This document shows, in pieces, positions 37,727-46,228 of a stretch of DNA of 64,000 nt. The stretch's first letter is position 1; every line of letters starts with the position of its first letter. The position numbers and the translations under genes were made by a program. Source of the DNA: an uncultured bacterium (GTDB lineage Bacteria > Myxococcota_A > Polyangia > Polyangiales > Houyiibacteriaceae); contig CALJDU010000015.1 in assembly GCA_938024995.1 (NCBI GenBank), forward strand, positions 83,509 to 147,508, given 5' to 3'. Below the pieces are notes generated by a model that saw nothing but the letters and a program-made list of their open reading frames with translations, did not search any database and had not been told where the DNA came from.

Positions 37727-39033
37727 TGCGCGCGGCCAGCGAAAACGATCCCCAAGAGGTCCCGCCATCGCGTTTTTTTCGACGCGAAACCGGCGCGCTC
37801 AGCGTTGAAGGCCACGCGCTCTCCGCGATCGCGGACGAGGTCGGCACGCCGACCTACGTGTACTCGCGCTCCGCGCTGACCGCGGCGTATGAAGAGGTCA
37901 CCCAGGCGATGGGGACGTTGCCGCACCTCGTCGCGTACGCGATCAAGGCCAACGGCAACCTCGCGATTTTGCGTCACCTCGCGAGCCTCGGCTGCGGCGC
38001 CGACATCGTCTCCGCGGGCGAGCTCTGGCGGGCGACGCGAGCGGGGATCCCGCCGAGCAAGATCGTGTTCTCGGGAGTCGGCAAGCGGGACGAAGAGATC
38101 GAGGCCGCGCTCGAAGCCGACATCCGCGCGATTCACGTGGAGAGCGAGCCCGAGCTGGAACGGGTCGCGGAGATCGCGAAGCGTCGCGGGGCAGCGGCCC
38201 GGGTCGCGCTGCGGGTGAACCCGGACGTGGACGCGAAGACGCATCCCTACATCGCGACGGGTCTCCACGACACGAAGTTCGGCTTGGAGCTCCCGCGAGC
38301 GCGCGCGTTGCTGCCGCGCTTGCTCGGCTCTCCACACCTTCTGCTCGAAGGGGTCGCCTGTCACATTGGCTCGCAGCTCGAGACGACGGCTCCGCTGACG
38401 GAGGCGGTCGCGCTCTTATCGGACTTCGCGCGGGAGTGCGTGGAGGCGGGGGCTCCCTTGCGCTCGATCGACGTCGGCGGCGGCTGGCCCATGGCGTACG
38501 GAAACGAGCACGCACCGTACCCAAGCCATCAAGCGTTCGGCGACGCGATTCGGAGCGGGCTTCAAAACGCGCCCGATGGACTCGAGGTGATCACGGAGCC
38601 CGGTCGCGCGCTCGTCGGGGACGCTGGCGCGTTGCTCACCCGCGTCATCTACGTAAAGCGAGGCGGCGGTGAGCCCGCTCGACGGTTCGTGATCGTCGAC
38701 GCCGCGATGACCGAGCTCATTCGTCCGGCGCTCTACGAGGCCTATCACGCGGTGGACCTGGTGGAAGAGAGCGCCGCAGCGCGCGCTCCAGCCGACGTGG
38801 TCGGTCCCGTCTGCGAGAGCGGCGACTTCCTCGCGCTGGGGCGTCACCTCCCGGTTGACCTGACGCGCGGAGACTTACTGCTCATTCGCGGCGCTGGCGC
38901 CTACGGTCGCGAGATGGCCAGCGCCTACAACGCGCGACCGCCCGCGGCCGAGGTCCTCGCGGACGAAGAATCGTTCCGCGTGGTTCGGCGACGGGCGAGC
39001 GTCGCGTCCTTGTCTCTCCTTGAAGAAGAGTAG
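37726..39033 (+). CDS. lysA: Diaminopimelate decarboxylase
   Basis: 435 residues from the ATG at 37726, which shares a base with the argH stop; a GTG immediately before it is possible. PLP-binding Lys lies in YAIKANGNLAILR. The fold-type III hallmarks are GCGADIVSAGELWRA, HIGSQLE, IDVGGGW (usually GGGLG) and the active-site CESGDFLALGR followed by GAYGREMASAYNARP. It decarboxylates meso-diaminopimelate to lysine. Coupling with argH groups two amino-acid end steps in one operon. The stop is 8 bases from the stop of the convergent dynamin-like gene. Confidence 0.95.
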   Translation: MRAASENDPQEVPPSRFFRRETGALSVEGHALSAIADEVGTPTYVYSRSALTAAYEEVTQAMGTLPHLVAYAIKANGNLAILRHLASLGCGADIVSAGELWRATRAGIPPSKIVFSGVGKRDEEIEAALEADIRAIHVESEPELERVAEIAKRRGAAARVALRVNPDVDAKTHPYIATGLHDTKFGLELPRARALLPRLLGSPHLLLEGVACHIGSQLETTAPLTEAVALLSDFARECVEAGAPLRSIDVGGGWPMAYGNEHAPYPSHQAFGDAIRSGLQNAPDGLEVITEPGRALVGDAGALLTRVIYVKRGGGEPARRFVIVDAAMTELIRPALYEAYHAVDLVEESAAARAPADVVGPVCESGDFLALGRHLPVDLTRGDLLLIRGAGAYGREMASAYNARPPAAEVLADEESFRVVRRRASVASLSLLEEE

Positions 39034-39041
39034 GCTGCCGA

Positions 39042-40808
39042 CTAAGCCTGCGCGGCTTCCGGTACGTCGTCTTTCCAGAGCCGCTCGCGGAGCGACTCGA
39101 GCCAGGTCTTCGCGCTCGCGAGCCGCACCAGCGACATCCCGGCGCCCGCTTCGAGCTCGTCCCGCGCTTCGGAGCCTTCGTCTCCGGCGTCACGCGCCGC
39201 GCGGACGAGCTCCGCGATCGACCGCGTGACCTCTTCGTTGGCGGCGGTCACGAACTCGATCAGCTTCGCGCTGAACTCGTCGATACGAGCGTCGAACGCT
39301 TTGGACATCTCCTCGGCCGCTTGCTGGATGACCTTGGGGGCCTCCTCGAGCGCGCGCTCCTTGATCTGCTTGTCGGCGCGGCCTCGGAAGACCAGCGCGA
39401 GCACCGGCGCGGCCAGGGCGAGCGCGCCGCCGACCATGACGTTGCTCAAGACCATGAGCGTCACGCCGAACGCGCCGACGGCGAACACGCCCACGTCGTA
39501 CGCGAAGGTGCTGACGGTCAGATCGAGATCGGTGCTGTCGTCTCCGAGGACCTCGGCGAGTCGAGCCGAGCGGGCCTTGGCGTCGTCGGTCACGAACGCG
39601 ATCGCTTCCTCGGCGATTTTCTCGAGGCGACGCGCGACCTTCTCGGCTTCCTCTTCTGCGAACTCCTTGAAGCGCGACTCGATGAATCCGGAGAAGTACT
39701 TCTTGATGTCGGCGGGGGTGCTGTTCTCGATCTCCGACGGGACCTGGCCCGAGAACTTCTTCGCGAAGGACTCGATGTCTGTGTGCACCACCGCTTTGAC
39801 CGCGGCGACCGACTCACGGATGCGCGCTTGTCGCTCGGCGATGCGCTCGGCTGAGGACTCGAGGTCGGCCTCCAGCGAGGTGAGACGACGCTGCAGCTCG
39901 TCTTTCTCCATCGAGAGCGCGCGCTTCTGGATCTCGATCCCGGTGTGAAGCGTTTGGGTGGTGTTGAGCCCCGCCTTGATCGCGTTGTCGAGGAGGACGC
40001 GACCGCGCTCTTCTTGCAGGAAGGTCGTGAGCTCGCCCATGAAATCGTCGAGGCCGCTCTTTTCGCGCGGCCCATCGAGCGCGAGCTCGGCGCTGATCGC
40101 GTACACGCGTGGCTCGTTGACGAGCTTCGCGAGGTTGGTGGTCGCGTACGAGATCGCCTCTTCACGCTCGTCCTCGTCGAGGAGGTCCATCTTGTTGATG
40201 ACGAAGAAGACCTTGTCGCGCGACCCTGAGACCAGCTTGCTCTCGATGAAGCTGCGCTCGCTCTCCTTGAGGATCTGTCCCGCGTCGAGCAGGAAGATGA
40301 TGGCGTCGGAGCGCGGGATGTAGCCGTAGGTGATCTCCGCGCGCGCCTCGTTGAGGTCGTTGACGCCAGGCGTGTCGACCAAGATGAGACCTTCGGCGAG
40401 CAGCGGGGAGGGGTGGAAGACATCGATGTGCTGGACGTTGTCCGCGAGCGCGCGACCGTCGACCTCGTAGTCCTCGAGCGCCTCCATCGGCACGTTGCTC
40501 GTCTCGCCGCCTTCGGTGAAGGCCTCCGCGCGCGGGGTGTCCGCGTGCTGGATACGGTGAATGACGGCGGTTGTCGGTGTCACGCCAGACGGGAGCACGC
40601 CGCCGCCCAGTAAGGCGTTTACGAACGTGGTTTTGCCGTGGTTGAACTCGCCGAGCACGACGAGATGAAAGCGCTCTTCCTTAAGTCGCTTGATGCGGTC
40701 TTCGCGGAGCGTGCGCGCCAAGCTCTTCGCGCCCGAGTCTTCCGCGAGCGCCGCGACTTCACGCAGCGCCTCGAGCGCCTCCCCTTTAAGTTCTCCGTAT
40801 TGGCTCAC
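39042..40808 (-). CDS. Bacterial dynamin-like GTPase
   Basis: 588 residues from a GTG at 40808 that overlaps the M48 protease stop by 4 bases (GTGA). G1 is GEFNHGKTTFVNALL (53-60 for the P-loop), the G2 threonine lies in GVTPTTAVIH, G3 is DTPGVNDL and G4 is NKMDLLDE. Long helical regions follow, with coiled-coil character (QKRALSMEKDELQRRLTSLE), and near 450-480 a hydrophobic hairpin (FAVGAFGVTLMVLSNVMVGG ...) that could be a membrane paddle. A final helical tail follows. This is the layout of bacterial dynamin-like proteins that remodel or protect membranes. Pairing with a membrane-linked protease suggests membrane quality control; that is inference. Confidence 0.85.
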   Translation of the reverse strand: MSQYGELKGEALEALREVAALAEDSGAKSLARTLREDRIKRLKEERFHLVVLGEFNHGKTTFVNALLGGGVLPSGVTPTTAVIHRIQHADTPRAEAFTEGGETSNVPMEALEDYEVDGRALADNVQHIDVFHPSPLLAEGLILVDTPGVNDLNEARAEITYGYIPRSDAIIFLLDAGQILKESERSFIESKLVSGSRDKVFFVINKMDLLDEDEREEAISYATTNLAKLVNEPRVYAISAELALDGPREKSGLDDFMGELTTFLQEERGRVLLDNAIKAGLNTTQTLHTGIEIQKRALSMEKDELQRRLTSLEADLESSAERIAERQARIRESVAAVKAVVHTDIESFAKKFSGQVPSEIENSTPADIKKYFSGFIESRFKEFAEEEAEKVARRLEKIAEEAIAFVTDDAKARSARLAEVLGDDSTDLDLTVSTFAYDVGVFAVGAFGVTLMVLSNVMVGGALALAAPVLALVFRGRADKQIKERALEEAPKVIQQAAEEMSKAFDARIDEFSAKLIEFVTAANEEVTRSIAELVRAARDAGDEGSEARDELEAGAGMSLVRLASAKTWLESLRERLWKDDVPEAAQA

Positions 40809-41806
40809 TCTGCTCCTGCCTCGTCCTCGCCAGGCGTCGCCGGCGTGTTGTTGTCGGTCGCGTCGTTCGTGCTGTCGCCCTGCGCGCCGCGTTTTTGGAA
40901 CCACCCCATCGAGCCTTTGCTCTTCGTTTGATCTTTGGGGTTGATGATCTTGATGATCTCGGTGGTCTGGCGATCGATCTCGTCCATGTCCGTGCCGCCC
41001 TCGAGACCGATCGCTTCCCGGTATACCGCGCTCTGGGCAAAGGTGCGCAGCGCCGAGATGCGCTTGGGCAAATATGGGTGTGACGCGAACATTTCGCCGA
41101 AGCGTCCCACCCCTTTTCGGCCGTCCTCGAGCTGATCGAGGTAGCTGTCGATGTCGAGCTGATCGTAGAGGGAGGTGCTCCCGCAGGCCATCTTGAGAAA
41201 CGTGCGGCTCGCGACGTCGAGATCCTTCGCGCAGAGGAGCCCTGCGCGATCGCAGGTGATCTCCGCGCGGCGGGCCCACGCCATCAGCGCGGCTTCCGCG
41301 GGCGGCATGATCCAGCGCAAGAAGATCGAGACGCTCGTCTTGAGTAAGCGGAGCGCGGTGCCGTAGACGACGTGCTTGTTCTGAATGTGCCCCGTCTCGT
41401 GTCCGATCACGAACTTGAGCTCTTCGTCTGTGAAGTCGTCGATCAGTCGCGAGTGGACCACGATGAACGAGTCGTCGTCCGTGCCGAAGGTGAAGGCGTT
41501 CATGAACGGGCTGTTCGCGACGTAGACCGTGGGGACTTCGACCCCGAGCGTTTCGGCGCACTCCTTCGCGATGTTGTAGATGCGCGGGAGCTGCTTCGGG
41601 CCGACGCGGATGGTCGTGCCGAGGTACTGGTTGCGCATCACGCTCTTGTAGCTCCGGACCACCGATGCGCAGGCGAGCTCAACTGGGCGGACCCGCTTGA
41701 AGCCGCGCATCATCGCGAGGTCGGGGCCGTAGGCGTAACGGGCTTCGTCGACGCCGCCGACGACCCCGGACTCTTTCTGCGTGACGTATCGGCTGAAGCT
41801 GCTCAT
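40805..41806 (-). CDS. M48-family zinc metalloprotease
   Basis: 333 residues from the ATG at 41806; the frame extends to 41860. The zinc site is HETGH within ELKFVIGHETGHIQNKHVVY, and the third ligand Glu is in RRAEITCDRAGLL, as in M48 (E-x-x-x-D). Preceding it is VEVPTVYVANSPFMNAFTFG, typical of the HtpX/Ste24 group. There is a short hydrophobic stretch (SVSIFLRWIM) but not the four membrane helices of HtpX. The C-terminus is low complexity (TNDATDNNTPATPGEDEAGA). It is translationally coupled to the dynamin-like GTPase. Probable substrate class: misfolded or membrane-associated proteins. Confidence 0.85.
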   Translation of the reverse strand: MSSFSRYVTQKESGVVGGVDEARYAYGPDLAMMRGFKRVRPVELACASVVRSYKSVMRNQYLGTTIRVGPKQLPRIYNIAKECAETLGVEVPTVYVANSPFMNAFTFGTDDDSFIVVHSRLIDDFTDEELKFVIGHETGHIQNKHVVYGTALRLLKTSVSIFLRWIMPPAEAALMAWARRAEITCDRAGLLCAKDLDVASRTFLKMACGSTSLYDQLDIDSYLDQLEDGRKGVGRFGEMFASHPYLPKRISALRTFAQSAVYREAIGLEGGTDMDEIDRQTTEIIKIINPKDQTKSKGSMGWFQKRGAQGDSTNDATDNNTPATPGEDEAGAE

Positions 41807-41851
41807 GGTGGAAACGGTAAGGCCGAGCTGGGCAATCAGCAACGACCACCC

Positions 41852-41879
41852 AAGGAACAACCGAACCGCTGGGTTCCTT
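41852..41879. terminator. Hairpin between the asparaginase and M48 genes
   Basis: AAGGAAC (41852-41858) and GTTCCTT (41873-41879) form a 7-bp stem. It lies just downstream of the asparaginase stop on the minus strand and could terminate its transcript. There is no T-run. Confidence 0.3.
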
Positions 41880-41896
41880 CCATGACGGTTTACGGA

Positions 41897-42607
41897 TTAC
41901 TGACGGACAAACGCGCGGATCACTGGCAGGTCGAGCTTGTCTTCAGTAAGGCCGCCATGTGCGAGCGCGGCTAACGTCGCGCGCGACGCCGGGTGATCGC
42001 GATCGCTCAGCGCGCGCTCGACGAGGTACGCGCGGACCTCACCGTCGACCCTTCGGAGCGCGTCTTCGTCCGCGAGCGCGGAATCGAGCGCGCCGCGGGG
42101 AGGGCTCGCGCGGCGATACGTGCCCTCGTCCCGGTCTTTGTAGAGCCCGGGGAAGCGATGCAACTTGTTGTGCATCGCCAGATAGACACCCCGCGGCGCG
42201 AGCTGCACCGCGAGCAGAGCCTCGGTCAGGTTCTGCATCGAGTCCGTCGTCCGCATGACATACGGACGCATCGCGCCGGTGAACACGATCGGTCCCTTCG
42301 GCTCGCCGTGCGATACCAGTACCTCGTGACCGCTTCGAGTGACGCGATCGGTGCCGTGAACGACGACCACCCCGTCATGACGGTCGAGCGCGTCCACCGC
42401 CGCGTTCGCGATCGCGCAGTGGTCTGCGGGCGTCATGTCCAAGCTGTCCTTGTTCATCAACGCGATCCGCGAAAGCCGCACGCCCTCCAGATCGAGCTGC
42501 GCGAGCATCACGTCGAGCACCGCGACCCCGTTGACCAACACGCCCTCGAGCGGGTCGTAGGTCTTCTCGATCGTTCCGCCTGTGGAGATGAGCGCGACGC
42601 GTTTCAT
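41897..42607 (-). CDS. Short L-asparaginase-family protein
   Basis: 236 residues from the ATG at 42607. The N-terminal asparaginase domain is complete: STGGTIEK with the nucleophile Thr, then VVVHGTDRVTRSG, where asparaginases have HGTDT, and IVFTGAMRP. After about residue 165 the usual C-terminal domain is missing. A short helical tail (DEDALRRVDGEVRAYLVE...) takes its place. Typical enzymes have about 320-340 residues. Single-domain versions exist in databases as asparaginase-domain proteins; whether they hydrolyse asparagine is uncertain. A TATCGT element six bases before the ATG suggests a leaderless message. Confidence 0.75.
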   Translation of the reverse strand: MKRVALISTGGTIEKTYDPLEGVLVNGVAVLDVMLAQLDLEGVRLSRIALMNKDSLDMTPADHCAIANAAVDALDRHDGVVVVHGTDRVTRSGHEVLVSHGEPKGPIVFTGAMRPYVMRTTDSMQNLTEALLAVQLAPRGVYLAMHNKLHRFPGLYKDRDEGTYRRASPPRGALDSALADEDALRRVDGEVRAYLVERALSDRDHPASRATLAALAHGGLTEDKLDLPVIRAFVRQ

Positions 42608-42613
42608 GGAAGC

Positions 42614-42619
42614 ACGATA
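42614..42619 (-). promoter_or_regulatory. -10 element giving a leaderless asparaginase-family mRNA
   Basis: On the minus strand TATCGT is followed by six bases (GCTTCC) and then the ATG at 42607. The predicted first transcribed base is the A of the start codon. No Shine-Dalgarno is present. Confidence 0.4.
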
Positions 42620-42686
42620 GCGCGTTGGCACCTCCTCAAGGGGTCTCGCGGTGCCCTGGGCTTAACGATTCATCGCCCCAAACGCA

Positions 42687-42715
42687 GAGAAGCCAGCCCA
42701 ACGGACTGGCTTCTC
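42687..42715 (-). terminator. Hairpin terminator after the beta-propeller-like lipoprotein gene
   Basis: GAGAAGCCAG (42687-42696) pairs with CTGGCTTCTC (42706-42715), a perfect 10-bp stem with a 9-base loop, 20 bases beyond the stop codon of the minus-strand gene. On that strand it is followed by TGCGTTTGGGG. Confidence 0.65.
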
Positions 42716-42734
42716 GGCACAGCGAGCGCGCTCT

Positions 42735-43883
42735 TTACGGGACCAGCGTGAGCCCGAAGGGGTTCACCGCGCCTACATCGATCGGTGCGGCGTCGGCCGT
42801 GAGACCTTCTGACGTGACGGTGTAGGTGGAGACGAACGTCGAGTCTCCGCCGGAGTGAGTGAGGTAGGCGCGGACGCCGTCGGGGCCGAACCACACGTTG
42901 TGCGGCGCGCCTATCGCGGTGGCCGGGGGCCGGACCATCGCAAGTCCTTCGACAAGCGCGGTGCCGCTGATCTGCGCGATGACCGTGCTCTCTGGCGCAT
43001 TGATGTTCGCCACGTAGACGATGCCGTTGTTAGCGGTGACGCCGTGCGCCCCAGGCACCGCGAGGACGGCTTGCGACGCCAGGGTGGCCGGCGCGAGGAC
43101 GTGAACCTCGCTTGAGTCTTGGCATGGCACGTAGAGCAGGTCGTCCAAGAGGTAGAGGTGAGAGTCTCCGCCGACCTCTGCGCGCGCGGTCTCACTAAAG
43201 GAGCCATCCGCTTCGTCGAAGCGCACCACGAAGCTCGACATCTCAAATCCAATGTAGGTCACGAAGACGCCACCGTCGTCGGCGAGGAAGACATCATGCG
43301 GCTTCGCGCCATCCGTTGCGGCGAGGTCGCTCGGCATCGCGATCACACCGTCCTGTGCGGCGACGATCGCGCCGTCTTCGACGGTCAGAGTGAACACATG
43401 CGTCTCGTTGGCGACGTCGGCGTTCACCGCGAAGGTGTTGCCGTTGACCCATTGGTGAAAAACGCCGTCGGCGACTGAGACCATCCCAGCAGGCGCGCGT
43501 GTGTTCGCGTCGAAGAACGTGACCCGGTCGTTCGCGCGATCTCCAACGGCGACGAACCCGCCGTCGAGGTCGATGAAGTTCGCGTACATCGGCTCTCCCG
43601 TGTCGGGCATGGTCACCGTGGTGAGCGCTTGGCTCGCGTGGTCGATCACGATGATCTCGCCAGCGCCACGCGCCGCGACCCAAACGCTGGCGTCTCGACC
43701 GGGCATCGCGGCGTCGCTCGTGTCGGCACCAACGTCGTCAGACCCCGTGTCGTCCGCGGTCGTGTCTGCGCCACCTGTGTCCGTAGCGGTGTCGACCCCG
43801 GTGTCCGTGGCCGTGTCGTCGTCACCACAGGCGGACACTAGAAACGCCGACATCACTGCGGCGAAGAGGATTGGTTTCGTCAT
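42735..43883 (-). CDS. Lipoprotein with beta-propeller-like repeats
   Basis: 382 residues from the ATG at 43883. The signal peptide ILFAAVMSAFLVSAC ends in a lipobox (VSAC) followed by GDDD and a Thr/Asp-rich linker (DTGVDTATDTGGADTTADD ...) to about residue 60. The remainder has repeated strands of the type VWVAARGAGEIIVIDHASQA, FVAVGDRANDRVTFFDANTR and GIVYVANINAPESTVIAQIS. These resemble seven-bladed YVTN/SMP-30-like propellers. A low-complexity linker after Cys is common in this genome's lipoproteins (compare 60580). A ligand-binding or surface role is likely; no catalytic residues can be assigned. Confidence 0.7.
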   Translation of the reverse strand: MTKPILFAAVMSAFLVSACGDDDTATDTGVDTATDTGGADTTADDTGSDDVGADTSDAAMPGRDASVWVAARGAGEIIVIDHASQALTTVTMPDTGEPMYANFIDLDGGFVAVGDRANDRVTFFDANTRAPAGMVSVADGVFHQWVNGNTFAVNADVANETHVFTLTVEDGAIVAAQDGVIAMPSDLAATDGAKPHDVFLADDGGVFVTYIGFEMSSFVVRFDEADGSFSETARAEVGGDSHLYLLDDLLYVPCQDSSEVHVLAPATLASQAVLAVPGAHGVTANNGIVYVANINAPESTVIAQISGTALVEGLAMVRPPATAIGAPHNVWFGPDGVRAYLTHSGGDSTFVSTYTVTSEGLTADAAPIDVGAVNPFGLTLVP

Positions 43884-43966
43884 GCGTTGGGAGTACGCCA
43901 GGCCCCCGCTTCGTTCCATCGCCGAATCTGGGACGACTACTTCGACCAGGGTCAACGACGTCTCCC

Positions 43967-46228
43967 TTAGTCGATCACGATCGCGCCAGGCTTCGCGCGC
44001 TCTCCGGCCGCCAGGACCTCGACCGTTCTGTTCTTGAAGGACGGGTCGGCGCTCATCCGGACCGCTAGCGGCGTGACGAGGCGTTCTTCGATGACGCGGC
44101 GGAGCGGGCGGGCGCCGTACGCTCGGTCGTATCCGCGCTCAGCGAGACGATCCCGGGCGCGGTCGCTGATGGCGAGCGTGATGCCGCGGCGGGCGAAGCC
44201 AGCGCGCGCGATCACTTCGTCGAGGAGGAGGTCAGTGATGCGGCGGACGTCACCCGGGTCGAGGGCGCGGAACGAGACGAGCTGATCGATACGGTTGAAG
44301 AACTCTGGGCGGAAGTGTTCGCGAACCGCGCGCTCGAGCGAGCTGCCGCGACCGTCGCCGCTGAAGCCGACCGCTTCTTTGCTGCTCACGCCGAGGTTGC
44401 TGGTCATGATGATGATGGTCATGCGGAAGTCGACCGCGGCGCCTCGTGCGTCCGTGAGGCGCCCTTCGCCGAGCACCCCGAGCAAGAGATCGAAGACCTC
44501 GGGGTGCGCCTTCTCGATCTCGTCAAACAAGATGAGCGAGAGCGGGTTGCGGCGGACCTCTTGGGCCAAGCTTCGACGCCCGCGCCCGACCGCGAGCAAC
44601 CGCTGCGCGGACCCGTAGGACATGAACTCGCTCATGTCGAAGCGCAGCATTCGCTTGGGGTCTCCGAAGAGATAGCGCGCGAGTCCCTTCGCGAGCTCGG
44701 TCTTACCCACGCCGGTCGGGCCAACGAAGAAGAGAGAACCGATGGGCTTGTCTGGAGCGTTGAGCCCGGCCTTGAACGGCGTGATGATCTGCGCCGAGGC
44801 GCGGCACGCAGCGGGCTGCCCGATGACGCGCTTGCTGAGCGCCGCGGCGATGTCTTCGGTGGTCGCGGGGTACTCGTCGGCGATGAGCTCAACCGGCAAA
44901 CCCGAGAAGCGCGAGTAGTGCTCGGTCATCCGCGGCGGGTAGATCTCGGTTGCGCTCGACGAGGACTCCTGCGCGAGCCAGTCGAAGAAGAGGAAGCCCT
45001 TGCCGGGGAAGTGAAGGTCCGGACGCAGAGTGTCGAGGTGGTGGATCGCGCGCTTGACCGCGAGCGGGTGAGCGTTGATCTTTTTGCGCTGCGCGTACTG
45101 CTTCATGAGCGGCAGCATCTCCGCGCGCGAGACCCGGTCGAGGTGCACGACGCGCAGCTCGGCGAGCATGCTCGCGTGATCCCGTTTTAAAACGGTCAAT
45201 TCTTCCGGCGTGCACTCGGCGAGAATGGCGATCTCGCGGGTCTTAACAGCGGGCTCGATGAGGTCACCGACCGAGCCGCCATCGCCGAGTGGTCGCATGA
45301 GATCGAGCAAGTGATCGACGTAGAGGTAGCTCCCCTCGCCGCGTAGCGCTTCGAGCACCTCGAGGCAGCGCTCCTGCCACATGCCGACGTAGATCATGCC
45401 CGCGAGCATCCGCTCCGCGCTGGTCGCCCAAAGACGTGGCGTGTCTTTCCCTTTTCGTTTGCGCTTCAAGAAGCGATGCGCGAACCCGCGGATCGCGGTC
45501 GACTTTCCAGACGCGTTCCCGCCGACCAAGAGGAACGATGGGCGCGGCTCCTCCAAGAGCTGAGGGAAGAGGCGGTCGACGAAAGGGAGGTCTCCAACCG
45601 GTCGCGCGAGCTTCTTGCTGCCCGCGCGCGTGACCCATTCATCCGCCACCTTTGTGAGGACCGGAAATTCCTCTTCGATGGTCCGCGCGGCGCCTTTGCC
45701 GCGTCGCGTGAACCCCTGCGCGGACCACTCGCGGACGTACTCGTCGCCTGTTTCACGGAAGTCGTAGATCCAGTTCGCCGCCGCGCCGAGGAGCGCGCTG
45801 GAGATGGCATCCGCCAGCGCACGCGGCGCGGTCGACAGATCCTCAAGCATCAACATCCACCGGAAGCGCGGGAGCATCACGCGATACGTAGACGACTTGG
45901 TCTGGGTGTAGGCGTAGGTGACCCGGAGCGGGACCTCGCGCTTCCCGATCACCGGCGTCTTGTCGACCACCGCGCTCGGGTGAATGACGAGGGAGACGGT
46001 GCGCGTCGAGAACGGTGCGGTGAAGAGGTAGCGGGAGAGCTCGTCCTCTCCGCTCACGAGCCGCTCCTGCAACATCAGTTGCAGCTGCGCGCGGACGTCG
46101 CTCTCGCTGTCGCCATAGGCGGCCGGAGGCGGCCGGTCCCAAAAGAGCTCCCGGTGACGCATGAGGTAGCCGGTCAGGTGACCGTTCTCGTGCGTGACGT
46201 AGTAGATGCGAAGCGAAGCGTCCGTCAT
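43967..46228 (-). CDS. ClpA/B-like double AAA+ ATPase 1 (smallest member of a three-gene operon)
   Basis: 753 residues. Residues 1-220 are a novel N-terminal region, not the Clp repeat domain. D1 begins at GGNASGKST (236-244). Its Walker B is degenerate (YLYVDHLLDL, no Glu), the pore loop keeps a Tyr (AGMIYVGMWQERC), and the Clp arginine finger (RRF) is missing (about 347-361). There is no M-domain coiled coil between D1 and D2. D2 is canonical: GPTGVGKTE (503-511), LILFDEIEKAHPE, sensor region MTSNLG, arginine finger FFNRID and sensor 2 GARPLRR. It ends just after D2. Its ATG overlaps the stop of the next Clp gene by 4 bases (ATGA). Probably a protein-remodelling subunit. Confidence 0.85.
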   Translation of the reverse strand: MTDASLRIYYVTHENGHLTGYLMRHRELFWDRPPPAAYGDSESDVRAQLQLMLQERLVSGEDELSRYLFTAPFSTRTVSLVIHPSAVVDKTPVIGKREVPLRVTYAYTQTKSSTYRVMLPRFRWMLMLEDLSTAPRALADAISSALLGAAANWIYDFRETGDEYVREWSAQGFTRRGKGAARTIEEEFPVLTKVADEWVTRAGSKKLARPVGDLPFVDRLFPQLLEEPRPSFLLVGGNASGKSTAIRGFAHRFLKRKRKGKDTPRLWATSAERMLAGMIYVGMWQERCLEVLEALRGEGSYLYVDHLLDLMRPLGDGGSVGDLIEPAVKTREIAILAECTPEELTVLKRDHASMLAELRVVHLDRVSRAEMLPLMKQYAQRKKINAHPLAVKRAIHHLDTLRPDLHFPGKGFLFFDWLAQESSSSATEIYPPRMTEHYSRFSGLPVELIADEYPATTEDIAAALSKRVIGQPAACRASAQIITPFKAGLNAPDKPIGSLFFVGPTGVGKTELAKGLARYLFGDPKRMLRFDMSEFMSYGSAQRLLAVGRGRRSLAQEVRRNPLSLILFDEIEKAHPEVFDLLLGVLGEGRLTDARGAAVDFRMTIIIMTSNLGVSSKEAVGFSGDGRGSSLERAVREHFRPEFFNRIDQLVSFRALDPGDVRRITDLLLDEVIARAGFARRGITLAISDRARDRLAERGYDRAYGARPLRRVIEERLVTPLAVRMSADPSFKNRTVEVLAAGERAKPGAIVID

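Noticed and set aside
39042..41561. A single 839-residue protein joining upstream sequence to the dynamin-like GTPase
   Set aside because: The part above 40808 is the out-of-frame shadow of the M48 protease gene; the GTG at 40808 gives the usual GTPase N-terminus.
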